This document shows positions 15,416-24,900 of a stretch of 38,943 bases of DNA, in pieces. Made by a program: the position numbers and the translations under genes. The stretch is taken from the NCBI GenBank assembly GCA_014534425.1, contig JACVRN010000039.1, forward strand, positions 1 to 38,943. Direction: 5' to 3'. The notes under the pieces were generated by a model, which was not told the origin of the DNA, searched no databases, and was given only the letters and a program-made list of their open reading frames with translations. The stretch comes from Pyrinomonadaceae bacterium. Lineage in GTDB: Bacteria > Acidobacteriota > Blastocatellia > Pyrinomonadales > Pyrinomonadaceae. Within the stretch, counting starts at the first letter, position 1; each line of letters begins with the position of its first letter.

Positions 15416-15425
15416 CTCGCGTCAA
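15397..15425 (-). promoter_or_regulatory. Promoter for pfkA
   Basis: On the minus strand TTGACG (15425-15420), a 17-bp spacer and TATTAA (15402-15397). Transcription would start about 15 bases before the pfkA ATG. It overlaps the tsaB promoter almost completely. Confidence 0.55.
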
Positions 15426-15463
15426 AAGAGCAACTGTCAATTTTCATCTGAGAGTAATCAATA

Positions 15464-16231
15464 GTGCTGAAAAGTGAAGAGCCACTGATTCTCAGTATAG
15501 AGACGGCTACGCGTGCGGGAAGCATAGCAGTCTCGCGCGGGCACGCTCTTCTTTCAAAGCGCGAGGGCGACGCCACGCGCTCGCACTCCACAGACCTGCT
15601 AGACTTGATACGAGAAGCGCTCGAAGAATCTGGCGCAGGGCTTCGGGACGTTGAGTTGTTTGCAGTGGCGCTCGGCCCTGGAAGCTTCACGGGCCTGCGA
15701 ATCGGCGTCGCCACCGTAAAGGGCCTTGCCTCCACGCTTGAGCGCAAAGTGGCAGGCGTGCCTACGCTTCATGCATTGGCGCTTGCAGCCGGGCCTTGCG
15801 AGCGCGCAGTCGCGCTGCTTCCGGCAGGACGCGGCGAACTCTTCGCTCAAAGCTTCAAAGTCTCGGAGCCTTTGACAGTCGAGCCTCTTGATAATCCCGT
15901 GCATGTCGCGCCGTATGTCCTGCTGGAAAAGTTTCGCGCTCTTCGCAGCATACGCTGGGTTGGAGAAGGCGCGTATGCTCAACGCGAGAAAATCCGCGCC
16001 GTGGCGAATGAAGAGGAAATCGGTTTTGTAGAAGAGAACACTGAACAGGGGAGCAATCTGAAGGAAGGATGGGCGCTCGCTCCCTTGCCGGAAAACCTTG
16101 CGACGTACGTGGCGCGGCTGGCCTTTGAGAAGCAGAAGCTTGGCGAGACGAGCGCGCCCGAAGATATTCATGCCATTTACGTGCGTCCTTCCGATGCAGA
16201 GCTAAAGGAAAAATGTCGAACACAGGGTTAG
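15464..16231 (+). CDS. tsaB: tRNA t6A37 threonylcarbamoyltransferase complex subunit TsaB
   Basis: A 255-aa ASKHA-fold protein, the dimerisation partner of TsaD in the t6A37 complex. Typical signs are I-L-S-I-E-T-A-T at the N-terminus, H-S-T-D-L-L-D-L-I (about 41-49), A-L-G-P-G-S-F-T-G-L-R-I-G (about 69-81) and A-G-R-G-E-L-F-A-Q (about 122-130). The start is GTG with no strong Shine-Dalgarno. The 3' end overlaps rimI by 19 bases, the common tsaB-rimI arrangement, which implies coupled expression. Confidence 0.93.
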   Translation: MLKSEEPLILSIETATRAGSIAVSRGHALLSKREGDATRSHSTDLLDLIREALEESGAGLRDVELFAVALGPGSFTGLRIGVATVKGLASTLERKVAGVPTLHALALAAGPCERAVALLPAGRGELFAQSFKVSEPLTVEPLDNPVHVAPYVLLEKFRALRSIRWVGEGAYAQREKIRAVANEEEIGFVEENTEQGSNLKEGWALAPLPENLATYVARLAFEKQKLGETSAPEDIHAIYVRPSDAELKEKCRTQG

Positions 16232-16719
16232 AAAAGAGGCCCGCAGAGCATCTGGCGCAAATCGCGCAGATGACCGAGCACGACCTTCTTGAAGTAGTCG
16301 AGATAGAAGAAGCCTCCGGCTTGAGTCGCTGGGGCTGGGAGGCTTATTTCGGAGAGCTTGTACGCAAGAGCGAAACCGTCATGCTCGTCGCGCGCCCGCT
16401 TCGTCAAAGCACAGGCGCAGAGAGTTTCAACATCCTGGGTTTCATAGCCGCGCGGATGGCCGCAGACGAGCTTCACATCAACAACATGGCCGTGCGCGAG
16501 GGTTGGCGGCAGGCGGGACTAGGCTCATTGCTGCTCGGCGCAGCCCTTGAAGAGGGGCGCAGTCGCGGCGCTCGGCGCTCGTTTCTGGAGGTCAGGGCCT
16601 CCAACGAAGCGGCCCAGGGGCTTTACAGTAAGTTCGGCTTTCAGCCGGAGGGGCGCAGGCCGTGTTACTACGCAGACCCTACGGAAGATGCGCTGGTGAT
16701 GACGGCCACTCTGCTCTAA
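16213..16719 (+). CDS. rimI: Ribosomal protein S18 alanine N-acetyltransferase-like GNAT enzyme
   Basis: A 168-aa GNAT acetyltransferase. The acetyl-CoA site R-Q-A-G-L-G-S-L-L-L (about 96-105) and the late segment A-A-Q-G-L-Y-S-K-F-G-F (about 132-142) with R-R-P-C-Y-Y fit RimI, which acetylates the N-terminal alanine of S18 in E. coli; wider substrates are known in other bacteria. The 19-base overlap with tsaB supports the RimI name over a generic GNAT. It ends in a 141-base gap before the DUF465 gene. Confidence 0.88.
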   Translation: MSNTGLEKRPAEHLAQIAQMTEHDLLEVVEIEEASGLSRWGWEAYFGELVRKSETVMLVARPLRQSTGAESFNILGFIAARMAADELHINNMAVREGWRQAGLGSLLLGAALEEGRSRGARRSFLEVRASNEAAQGLYSKFGFQPEGRRPCYYADPTEDALVMTATLL

Positions 16720-16860
16720 ACTTTAACTTGAAATGGACGCGAGCTTTGCGTTAACATTTTCGGTGTCGCAAAAAATGTGGCATGTGCTGTAGGCCGGAAT
16801 TTCGGCTTTGCCGCACAATTCATTGAAAGTTTTCCGCATCTGAAAGGAGGCATCTCTGAA

Positions 16861-17103
16861 ATGGAAATGACGACGACGGATAGCTTGAAAGAGCAGCTCA
16901 TGGCAACCGACCCTGAGTTCCGCGAACTGGCGAGAGAACATGGTCGGTATGAAGCACGGCTCACAGAGTTATCCGCGCTTGCATACCCTAACGACGAGGA
17001 GCAGTTGGAGGAAATTACTCTTAAGAAGAAAAAGCTTGCCATAAAAGATCAGATGCATTCCATCATCTTGCAATATCAGAAAGACCATAGCTCTTCGCAC
17101 TAG
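16861..17103 (+). CDS. DUF465 (YdcH-like) small protein
   Basis: An 80-aa acidic and basic helical hairpin of the DUF465/YdcH type: L-M-A-T-D-P-E-F-R-E-L at the start, Y-E-A-R-L-T-E-L in the middle and a Lys-rich L-K-K-K-K-L-A-I-K-D-Q-M turn. The function is not known. The ATG at 16861 is chosen because AGGAGG lies about ten bases upstream and because the family starts here; a frame from 16777 merely extends into the leader. It sits alone between rimI and psd. Confidence 0.85.
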   Translation: MEMTTTDSLKEQLMATDPEFRELAREHGRYEARLTELSALAYPNDEEQLEEITLKKKKLAIKDQMHSIILQYQKDHSSSH

Positions 17104-17116
17104 CTACAGAGGAGCC

Positions 17117-17224
17117 AGGGCCGCCCTGTAAAGGAGGGCCTCAAAAAATTATCCCGCTCAAAATCGGAAGATGCGGGAGACACCTGTAAACGGGGGACGC
17201 CAAAATAGACGCGCGCCCCCGTTT
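17117..17224 (+). other. Three hairpins between the DUF465 gene and psd
   Basis: The 199-base gap holds GCCCT-loop-AGGGC (from about 17123), TCCCGC (17152-17157) pairing with GCGGGA (17173-17178), and AAACGGGGG (17188-17196) pairing with CCCCCGTTT (17216-17224), extended by CGC/GCG past a bulged A. The sequence CCTGTAAA followed by a G-run and then an A-run occurs twice, before the first and inside the third hairpin, like a duplicated module. No T-tract follows. It could be a terminator without a T-tract, the leader of psd, or a small structured RNA. I match it to no known riboswitch. Confidence 0.4.
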
Positions 17225-17302
17225 CACTTATTAGCTGAAACGTTTTAGACTTAAGACTGGAAAAGCCTGAAACTCTATCTTAAGGATTGCAGGAAAACGG
17301 TC

Positions 17303-17917
17303 ATGGCCCGTGAGGGTTATCCATACGTCATCGTTCCCATCGTGCTGGCTCTCATTGCGGCGGCCCTAGGCTACTGGCCCGTGAGCATTCCTTTCATAAT
17401 CCTTGCAGCCTTCATGGCCTTCTTCTTTCGTGACCCCAGGCGAAGCGCTCCTTCGGACGCAAACCTTGTGGTCTCGCCCGCAGACGGTCGCGTCACACGC
17501 ATAGAGATGCTTTCGCCCGATGACGCGCAATCGCCCACGGTCGTCAGCATCTTTCTTTCGCCCTTCGACGTGCATATCAACCGCGCGCCGTTGGCGGGCA
17601 CCATCACGAATGTCTCCTACACGCGCGGCAAGTTTCTGATGGCGACCAAAGAAGAGGCCAGCCTGGTAAATGAGCAGAATGCTCTGACCATACGCGGCGA
17701 GCGCGTGACGGTCGTCTGCAAGCAGATAGCGGGAATACTCGCGCGGCGAATAGTATGCTGGAAGCGCGCGGGCGATAATCTGGCGCTCGGCGAGCGCTTC
17801 GGTCTGATAAAATTCAGTTCGCGCACAGACCTTATATTGCCGCCGGAAGTGGAAGTCACTGTCGAAGAGGGAATGAAGGTGCGCGGCGGTGTGACCGTCA
17901 TCGGGAGGATAAAATGA
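17303..17917 (+). CDS. psd: Phosphatidylserine decarboxylase, short form
   Basis: A 204-aa protein that would convert phosphatidylserine to phosphatidylethanolamine. Two hydrophobic helices at the N-terminus (about 8-42) are followed by F-F-R-D-P-R-R, V-S-P-A-D-G-R-V, F-L-S-P-F-D-V-H-I-N-R and F-G-L-I-K-F-S-S-R-T-D. The last is the self-cleavage site, where the enzyme splits and its Ser becomes the pyruvoyl group. Relatives usually have G-S there; this one has S-S, with the key second Ser kept. The length matches the short Psd type. The stop overlaps the pssA start (ATGA), so the two enzymes of one pathway are coupled. Confidence 0.93.
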   Translation: MAREGYPYVIVPIVLALIAAALGYWPVSIPFIILAAFMAFFFRDPRRSAPSDANLVVSPADGRVTRIEMLSPDDAQSPTVVSIFLSPFDVHINRAPLAGTITNVSYTRGKFLMATKEEASLVNEQNALTIRGERVTVVCKQIAGILARRIVCWKRAGDNLALGERFGLIKFSSRTDLILPPEVEVTVEEGMKVRGGVTVIGRIK

Positions 17918-18834
17918 TGTCCGGTGTACCACGTTTGCAGTTTGAGCAGAAGCGCGCGGAGAAACAGCAGCCCGAAAGGCGCGGCATCAAAAAAGGTCTA
18001 TACCTGATACCTTCGCTTTTTACGACGGCCAACATACTGATGGGCTTTTTCGCCATCACTTGGTCGCTCAGAGGCTTTCAAATGCTCGCGCTTGCGACGC
18101 CTGAGGCCATGGTGCGCGCCGCGCAATTTTTTGACGGTGCGGCCATGTTCATAGGCTGGGCCTTCGTCTTCGACACGCTCGACGGCAGGATTGCGCGCAT
18201 GACCAAGACCACTACAGAGATTGGCGTGCAGTTCGACTCGATAGCAGACGTGGTGACGTTCGGGATTGCTCCGGCCATGCTCGTTTACACCTGGGGCTAT
18301 GGCTCGGCGTTTCGTGAGGGAACAGACCTGCATAACTTTGGTTGGGTTCTCTCTTTTATGTTTTTGATGTGCGGCGCATTCCGACTGGCGCGCTTCAACG
18401 TGCAGGCCACGCGTCCACGCGTGCTTGCCGAAGGGACACCCAAAGTCGATAAAAAGAGCTTTGTCGGCCTGCCCATTCCAGCCGCCGCAGCGCTCATAGC
18501 CGCCATAGTTCATTTCGCCCCGAAGCCCGTTGTGCAGTACGGCGCAGAGCGAGCACAGCTTTACGGCGCGCTGCTGATGGGACTGGTGGCGACGCTTGGC
18601 GCTCTTATGGTCAGCACGCTGCGTTACAGCAGTTTCAAATCCGCAGGCACAACGCGCCGCAGCACACGCATGATGATCTTACTGATAGGAGCCGTAGCCA
18701 CGCTTATATGGTTTTATTCCAGGTACGTGCTTCTGGCAATCGTCACCGCTTACGTGCTGCACGGAATACTGTTTCGTATAGGCTCTTTCTTCCGTCGCCG
18801 TCCTGAGAAAACGGCTGCGGTTCAGGAAGGCTGA
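17914..18834 (+). CDS. pssA: CDP-diacylglycerol-serine O-phosphatidyltransferase
   Basis: A 306-aa membrane enzyme of the CDP-alcohol phosphatidyltransferase family that makes phosphatidylserine, the substrate of Psd encoded just upstream. The family signature is seen as D-G-R-I-A-R, then G-V-Q-F-D-S-I-A-D (about 90-113), the metal-binding aspartates. About eight hydrophobic helices follow. Two possible ATGs (17914, 17917) lie at the overlap. The gene ends nine bases from the convergent propeller gene, with no room for a separate terminator. Confidence 0.93.
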   Translation: MMSGVPRLQFEQKRAEKQQPERRGIKKGLYLIPSLFTTANILMGFFAITWSLRGFQMLALATPEAMVRAAQFFDGAAMFIGWAFVFDTLDGRIARMTKTTTEIGVQFDSIADVVTFGIAPAMLVYTWGYGSAFREGTDLHNFGWVLSFMFLMCGAFRLARFNVQATRPRVLAEGTPKVDKKSFVGLPIPAAAALIAAIVHFAPKPVVQYGAERAQLYGALLMGLVATLGALMVSTLRYSSFKSAGTTRRSTRMMILLIGAVATLIWFYSRYVLLAIVTAYVLHGILFRIGSFFRRRPEKTAAVQEG

Positions 18835-18843
18835 AACTTCCCC

Positions 18844-20019
18844 TCATTCTTTCTGCCTGGATTGGGTTGAAGTATCGGGCCTGGAAAATGCCATCAACCC
18901 GCGCCGCGTTGTCACCAGCAGCACATCACCTGCGGCCACAGGCGAAGCGGCTGTGTTGTTGTCTTCGCCGACCGGCAGCGTGTTCAACTGTTTTCCGTCC
19001 CGCAGGTCTAAGACCACTCCGGCATCTCCCGAAAGAGGAGTAAAAAGAGCACCGTCCGTAGCCAGCAAAGGCTCGGACGCGACGCGGCCCGCCAACTGGC
19101 GCTTCCACAAACGGTCGCCACGGAGCAGCGAAAGCTTGTAAACGAAATTGTCCAGCGAAGCTATAAGCAACCCGCCGCCGCCTTCGGCTACGACCTGAAC
19201 GCCTGCCCCCGTGCGCGTGCGCCAGCGCAGCCGACCGTCCGCAGCATTCAAAGCATAGACATAACCGTCTGCTGACCCGAAGTAAACCACCCCGTCAACT
19301 TCCACAGCCCTGCCGCGAACAGCGCCCCGAGTCCGATAACGCCAGAGAGTTTGCCCCGTCGTTTTGTTCAGGGCAAAGAGATTGCCGTCGTCGCAACCTA
19401 TGTAGAGAACCGAGCCGTACAGGGAGGGATTAGAATTAAAGGGCTGCCAGTGCTGCATCACCCAGAGGAAGCGGCCCGTGGCCTTCTCTACGGCGAAGAC
19501 GCGCCCGTCCGATGTCCCGCCGAACAGCGTAGTGCTATTCGCTACCAGGGAGCCTTTTAAGGGCCTATGAAACGTACGCATCCAAAGCGTGACGCCGCCC
19601 TCGCGTCCAAGGGCGCGCAACGCGCCGGTCGCTCGTATCTCACGACTAGGCGGAAAAATAGTCTCTGACGCTATGTAGACAGCCCTGTCGTCGGCTACAG
19701 GAGAAGCGGAAACCTCGCCGCCGATTTCCGTCTTCCAAAACATCTGTCCATCTGTCGAGCGCAGGGAAACGATTGTGCCAGCAGCCAGAGGAAGATAGAT
19801 GCGCTCGCCTGCTGTGGCAGGGGTTAAGTTAATCGTCAGGTCTGAGTTGTACTGCCACCTGACCGTCAGAGGCTCGGACAGGGCTATTTTTCCTGCCTGC
19901 GTGATTTGTGAAGGCGGGGAAGGGAAGGCTGATAAATTCAGTGCGAAAAAGAGGGCCGCTATAAAAACGAGTTGTATGAGTCTGTTACGCCCGACGGCTT
20001 GAATAGTTAGTTCCGGCAT
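18844..20019 (-). CDS. PQQ-like beta-propeller repeat protein
   Basis: A 391-aa protein with an N-terminal hydrophobic signal (about residues 13-33) and several PQQ-type propeller blades, each ending in patterns like D-G-Q-M-F-W-K-T, T-G-Q-T-L-W-R-Y and D-G-R-L-R-W-R-T. Such propellers are either quinoprotein enzymes or scaffold proteins such as BamB. No haem site or clear PQQ active-site set is visible, and there is no lipobox Cys after the signal, so this is not a typical BamB. It is probably periplasmic. It is divergent from guaA. Confidence 0.8.
   Translation of the reverse strand: MPELTIQAVGRNRLIQLVFIAALFFALNLSAFPSPPSQITQAGKIALSEPLTVRWQYNSDLTINLTPATAGERIYLPLAAGTIVSLRSTDGQMFWKTEIGGEVSASPVADDRAVYIASETIFPPSREIRATGALRALGREGGVTLWMRTFHRPLKGSLVANSTTLFGGTSDGRVFAVEKATGRFLWVMQHWQPFNSNPSLYGSVLYIGCDDGNLFALNKTTGQTLWRYRTRGAVRGRAVEVDGVVYFGSADGYVYALNAADGRLRWRTRTGAGVQVVAEGGGGLLIASLDNFVYKLSLLRGDRLWKRQLAGRVASEPLLATDGALFTPLSGDAGVVLDLRDGKQLNTLPVGEDNNTAASPVAAGDVLLVTTRRGLMAFSRPDTSTQSRQKE
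19329..19345 (+). repeat. 17-bp dispersed motif, copy in propeller gene
   Basis: GAGTCCGATAACGCCAG, 16 of 17 bases as in mutS, here in a propeller blade and read in a different frame (L-W-R-Y-R-T). Because W-R-Y fits the blade consensus, this copy could be coincidence. Confidence 0.5.
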
Positions 20020-20090
20020 AAAAAATTATTGGCTCTATCCCTTGCATCAATCGACGACACGCTCCGGCTTTATCGTCTCCAACTGCTCTG

Positions 20091-20120
20091 TTGTTGTTCC
20101 CGGTCGCCAGCGCGTATAAT
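20091..20120 (+). promoter_or_regulatory. Promoter for guaA
   Basis: TTGTTG (20091-20096), an 18-bp spacer and a perfect TATAAT (20115-20120). The leader would be about 60 bases, with GGAGG (20174-20178) before the TTG start. No purine-type riboswitch is recognisable in that leader. Confidence 0.6.
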
Positions 20121-20188
20121 CTTCTGCCGGAAATTCCAGGTACAGTAATCAACTCAGACGCACGAACCCCTGTGGAGGTTTACTTTCT

Positions 20189-21745
20189 TTGAGCGAGAAG
20201 CGCGATCACGAAATCGTTATCATACTTGACTTTGGCTCGCAATACACGCAATTGATAGCCAGGCGCGTGCGCGAGGCCGGCGTCTATTGTGAGATTCTGC
20301 CCTACAACACCCTTATGGAAGAGATACGCGCTAGACACCCGCGCGGATTGATTCTTTCCGGCGGGCCGTCTTCGGTCTATGAAAAGGAAGCGCCGCGTCC
20401 CGACCCAAATCTGTTGACGGCGGCAAACTGCCCCGTGCTGGGCATCTGTTACGGGCTTCAGGTGATGGCCTCAGACCTTGGAGGAGAGGTTATCCCCTCT
20501 CCAAGCCGTGAGTACGGGTATGCGCGCCTGAAGGTGCTGGATCCTTCGAGTCCGCTTTTCGAGGGGCTGCCGTCAGAGATGGATGTCTGGATGAGCCACG
20601 GCGACCATGTGACGGCTGTGCCGGAAGGATTTCATGTGACGGCGGTAACGGACGATGCGCTTAACGCTTTTGAGAGCTTAAGCAAACGCATATTCGGCGT
20701 TCAGTTTCACCCTGAGGTGGCTCATACTCCCTTTGGCGCGCAGGTCTTGAAAAACTTCCTCTTGCGCGTTTGCCATTGTCGTGCTGACTGGTCGCCTCGC
20801 GCCGTCATAGACGAGCAAGTTTACAGCATACAGAAGCGTTTGGGCGAAGGGGGACGAGCCGTCTGCGGTTTGTCCGGCGGCGTGGATTCAACCGTAGCGG
20901 CTGCAATCGTACATCAAGCAATAGGTGAACGTCAGACCTGTATTTTCGTCAACACTGGACTCTTGCGCGAAGGGGAATTTGAAACCACTTTAAATCTCTT
21001 CAAGCAACACATGAACTTAAACGTTCGCGGCGTTCGGGCTGAAGGCAGGTTTCTGGATGCTTTGCGCGGCGTTACTGACCCTGAGCAAAAACGTAAAATA
21101 ATCGGGGGCATCTTTATAGATGTCTTTGAGGAAGAAGCACGCGCCCTGGGCGATGTTCAGTATTTGGTTCAGGGAACGCTTTACCCGGATGTTATCGAAT
21201 CTGTCTCCGTTCGTGGGCCGTCTGCCGTTATCAAAAGCCATCATAATGTAGGCGGGCTGCCTGAGAAAATGAGCCTGCGATTGGTTGAGCCACTGCGAGA
21301 ATTGTTCAAGGATGAGGTGCGCGCAATAGGGCGTGAGCTTGGCGTCCCCGAAGAGATTTTGAAGCGACATCCATTTCCAGGCCCGGGGCTTGCCGTGCGA
21401 ATTCTAGGCGAAGTTACTGAAGAACGTGTCAGGCTTTTACAGGCGGCTGACCGCATTCTTGATGAAGAGCTGCGTTTGGCGGAGCTTTATGATGCCGTGT
21501 GGCAGGCTTTCCCAGTGCTTCTTCCCGTCTCAACCGTAGGCGTGATGGGAGATGAAAGAACCTACGAGCGTGTCTTGGCCGTACGCGCTGTGACGAGCGT
21601 GGACGGGATGACGGCTGACTGGGCGCGACTACCACACGATATGCTGAGTCGTGTCTCGGCGCGGCTCGTCTCGGAGATACGCGGGATAAACAGAGTCGTT
21701 TACGACATTAGCTCAAAGCCGCCGAGCACCATTGAATGGGAATAA
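20189..21745 (+). CDS. guaA: GMP synthase (glutamine-hydrolysing)
   Basis: A 518-aa enzyme that aminates XMP to GMP. The class I glutaminase domain has G-I-C87-Y-G, and H174-P-E176 to complete the triad. The synthetase domain begins with the PP-loop S-G-G-V-D-S-T (229-235) and ends with the dimerisation domain K-P-P-S-T-I-E-W-E. Full length. The start is TTG, preceded by GGAGG about ten bases upstream. It has its own promoter and stands alone. After the stop, inverted CTTTTAG (21753-21759) and CTAAAAG (21811-21817) may form a weak terminator. Confidence 0.96.
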   Translation: MSEKRDHEIVIILDFGSQYTQLIARRVREAGVYCEILPYNTLMEEIRARHPRGLILSGGPSSVYEKEAPRPDPNLLTAANCPVLGICYGLQVMASDLGGEVIPSPSREYGYARLKVLDPSSPLFEGLPSEMDVWMSHGDHVTAVPEGFHVTAVTDDALNAFESLSKRIFGVQFHPEVAHTPFGAQVLKNFLLRVCHCRADWSPRAVIDEQVYSIQKRLGEGGRAVCGLSGGVDSTVAAAIVHQAIGERQTCIFVNTGLLREGEFETTLNLFKQHMNLNVRGVRAEGRFLDALRGVTDPEQKRKIIGGIFIDVFEEEARALGDVQYLVQGTLYPDVIESVSVRGPSAVIKSHHNVGGLPEKMSLRLVEPLRELFKDEVRAIGRELGVPEEILKRHPFPGPGLAVRILGEVTEERVRLLQAADRILDEELRLAELYDAVWQAFPVLLPVSTVGVMGDERTYERVLAVRAVTSVDGMTADWARLPHDMLSRVSARLVSEIRGINRVVYDISSKPPSTIEWE

Positions 21746-21992
21746 AGCCCTTCTTTTAGCGCGTAATCGTTTCATGTGAAAGCTTTGAAGCATTTTGTGA
21801 CGCGCCCCGCCTAAAAGCCTTTGCGTTAAATGAACTTAATGGCTTTCGCCTTCCTCTACGCCATATCTTGTCCCTTCCTTTTTAAGACATACGTGATATA
21901 GTGCACGCGTCGTGCCCGATGGATCGCATCCTTGACCGTCTTCTATCTGAGCCATCGGAGCAAGCCCAAGACTACCTGTCCTGAAAGCAAAG

Positions 21993-24900
21993 ATGAAAAA
22001 GAGAGAGTTCGTACACTTACACCTTCATACGGATTACAGCCTGCTAGATGGAGCGATACAGATTAAGCCGCTTTCTCGTCGTGTGGCCGAACTGGGAATG
22101 AACGCCTGCGCTATGACAGATCACGGCAACATGTATGGTGCCATATCTTTCTACAACGCCATGAAAGCGCAGGGGGTGAAGCCGATTGTTGGCTGCGAGG
22201 TCTACATCACGCGCCGCAGCCGCAAGGATAGGGCTGGCGCGGCTGGCCCAGGCGAGAAGGCCAATTTCCACCTGATTCTTTTAGCCAAAAATTACGAGGG
22301 CTATCGGAACCTTGTGCGTTTAAGCTCTAAGGCCTTCACGGAAGGCTTCTATTACAAGCCGCGCATAGATAAAGAGCTTCTGGCGGAGTATAGCGAGGGG
22401 CTTGTCGGTCTCTCCGCCTGCATGTCAGGCGTGCCGCAGGCTATGCTTGCCAGGGACTGTTTTGACGAAGCCGTAGCCGCCGCCAAAGAGTTTGAAGAGA
22501 TACTGGGGAAGGGGAATTACTTCCTGGAAATACAGGAGCACGGCCTAGATGCTCAGCGCCGTATACGAAAACCACTCGTCGAACTGTCTAAGAGAACAAA
22601 TGTCCCGCTTGTTGCCACCAACGACGCGCATTATCTGATGCCGGAAGACGCCAAGGCGCATGATGTCTTGCTCTGTATAGGTTCCGGTAAGACCGTCAAC
22701 GACCCGAACCGTTTGCGCTACGGCTCGCCCTACTTCTACGTGCGCTCGCCTGAGGAGATGTGGGAGATTTTCGGCAAGGAGATACCGGAAGTCCTGACGC
22801 GTACGGTCGAGATTGCTGAAATGTGCGACCTTTCTTTCCCGAAGGGCGTCAATCATCTGCCGCGCTATCCTATTCCACAGGCCGACGCAGATTTATCTGT
22901 AGACGAGTATTTCGAGAAGGTGGTGCGAGACGGTTATGAGCTTCGCCGCCAGCAGGTCTGGGAGCGCAATCTATCCAGAGGCGAACTGAAGCACTCCTTG
23001 GCGGAATACCAATCCAGAATCTCCAGCGAAATCGCTATGATTAAGCAGATGGGATTCGCCGGCTACTTTCTAATCGTATGGGATTTTATACGCTACGCCA
23101 GAGAGCACAGCATTCCTGTAGGCCCCGGGCGCGGCTCCGCAGCAGGCTCTCTTGTAGCCTATTGTCTGGGGATAACGGACGTTGACCCCTTGCAATATGA
23201 CCTGCTTTTCGAGCGTTTTCTTAATCCAGAGCGCGTCAGCATGCCCGATATAGATATAGATTTTTGTGTGCGCGGGCGCGGTGAAGTTATTAACCACGTG
23301 GCCGATTTGTATGGGCGTGATTCCGTCTGCCAGATTATCACCTTCGGGACTATGGCTTCAAAGGCGGCCATCAAAGACGTGGGCAGGGCACTGGATATGC
23401 CTTACGCAGAGGTGGATCGAATAGCCAAGCTGATACCTCCTCCGGTGCGCGGCAGAAATGTCAGCATAGCGCACGCCTTAGAGCAGGTTCCCGAACTGCG
23501 AAAGGCCATGGACGAGAATGCACAAGTAAAGGAATTAATAGATTTAGCCCAGCGCCTGGAGGGCTGCGCGCGGCATTCAAGCGTACATGCCGCAGGCGTT
23601 GTTATCTCGCCTGAGCCGCTTCAGGAGCTTGTTCCCATAGCCGTCTCGTCCAAGGATGAATTAACCACACAGTATGCCATGTCTGACCTGGAAAAGACGG
23701 GCATGCTGAAGATGGACTTCCTGGCATTGACAGCCCTCACCGTTATAAGCGATTGCTTAAACAGCATAAAGCAATCGCTTAATGCGGAAATCGACTGGGC
23801 CGACATCTCCCTGAGCGACGTGAAGACGATGCAGCTTTTCGCAGAAGGCAGAACCGAGGCCGTTTTTCAGTTTGAGTCTTCAGGGATGCAGGAGATCTGC
23901 CGCAAGCTCAAACCGAAGGGATTGGAAGACCTAGCTGCCCTAAATGCGCTCTACAGGCCTGGGCCTCTGGACGGCGGCATGGTCGATGATTTTATAGCGC
24001 GCCATCACGGGGTAAAGAGCGTGCGCTACATTGTTCCTGAGATGAAAGAGGTGCTCAATAATACCTACGGCATACTTGTCTACCAAGAACAGATCATGCA
24101 GTTAGCGCAAAAGCTTGGCGGATATAGCCTTGGCGAAGCGGATCTTATGCGCCGCGCTATGGGCAAGAAGAACCGTGAAGAGATGGCCCGCCATGAAGAA
24201 AAGTTCATCAATGGAGCCGTCGAAAGAGGAATAAAAAGAGAGAAGGCGCAGCAGATATTCTCTTTAATGGCGCAGTTTGCGGATTACGGGTTCAACCGAA
24301 GTCACAGCGTTGCCTATGCCTATTTAGCATTTCAAACAGCTTATCTTAAAGCGCATTTCCCAGAGCATTTCTATGCCGCAGTGCTTTCTAACGAACTTCA
24401 GGATACGGCCAAGGTCTTCAAGTATTCCATGGAGCTTCGCGGGCAGGGGATAGAGCTTCTGCCGCCGGACGTTAACGAAAGCGGCGCAGGTTTTACGCCA
24501 CTTCAGGGGGCCATCAGGTACGGCTTGGCTGCTATTAAAGGTATAGGACAGGCTAGCGTCAACGCCATCATAGATGCGCGCAAAGAGGGGGCTTTCACCT
24601 CATTCTTCGAGTTTGCGGAGCGCTTAGGGGCGGGAGCCATCAATAAACGAGTCCTTGAAAGTCTTGTCTGCGCTGGCGCTTTCGATTCCCTGAATGTAAA
24701 CAAACACTCCCTGCATGAGTGGAGGGCGCGCCTGCACGGCGCAATAGACCTTGCGCTCTCCAGAGCCAGCCGCGCTCAGCGCAGCAAAGCGCAGGGGCAA
24801 AACGACCTTTTTGCAGGCTTTACCCCTCAGCAGACAATCTCAGTGGATGAGCTACCCGTGGCGGAAAGTTGGACGCATGCGGCGCTTCTGGCTGCTGAAA

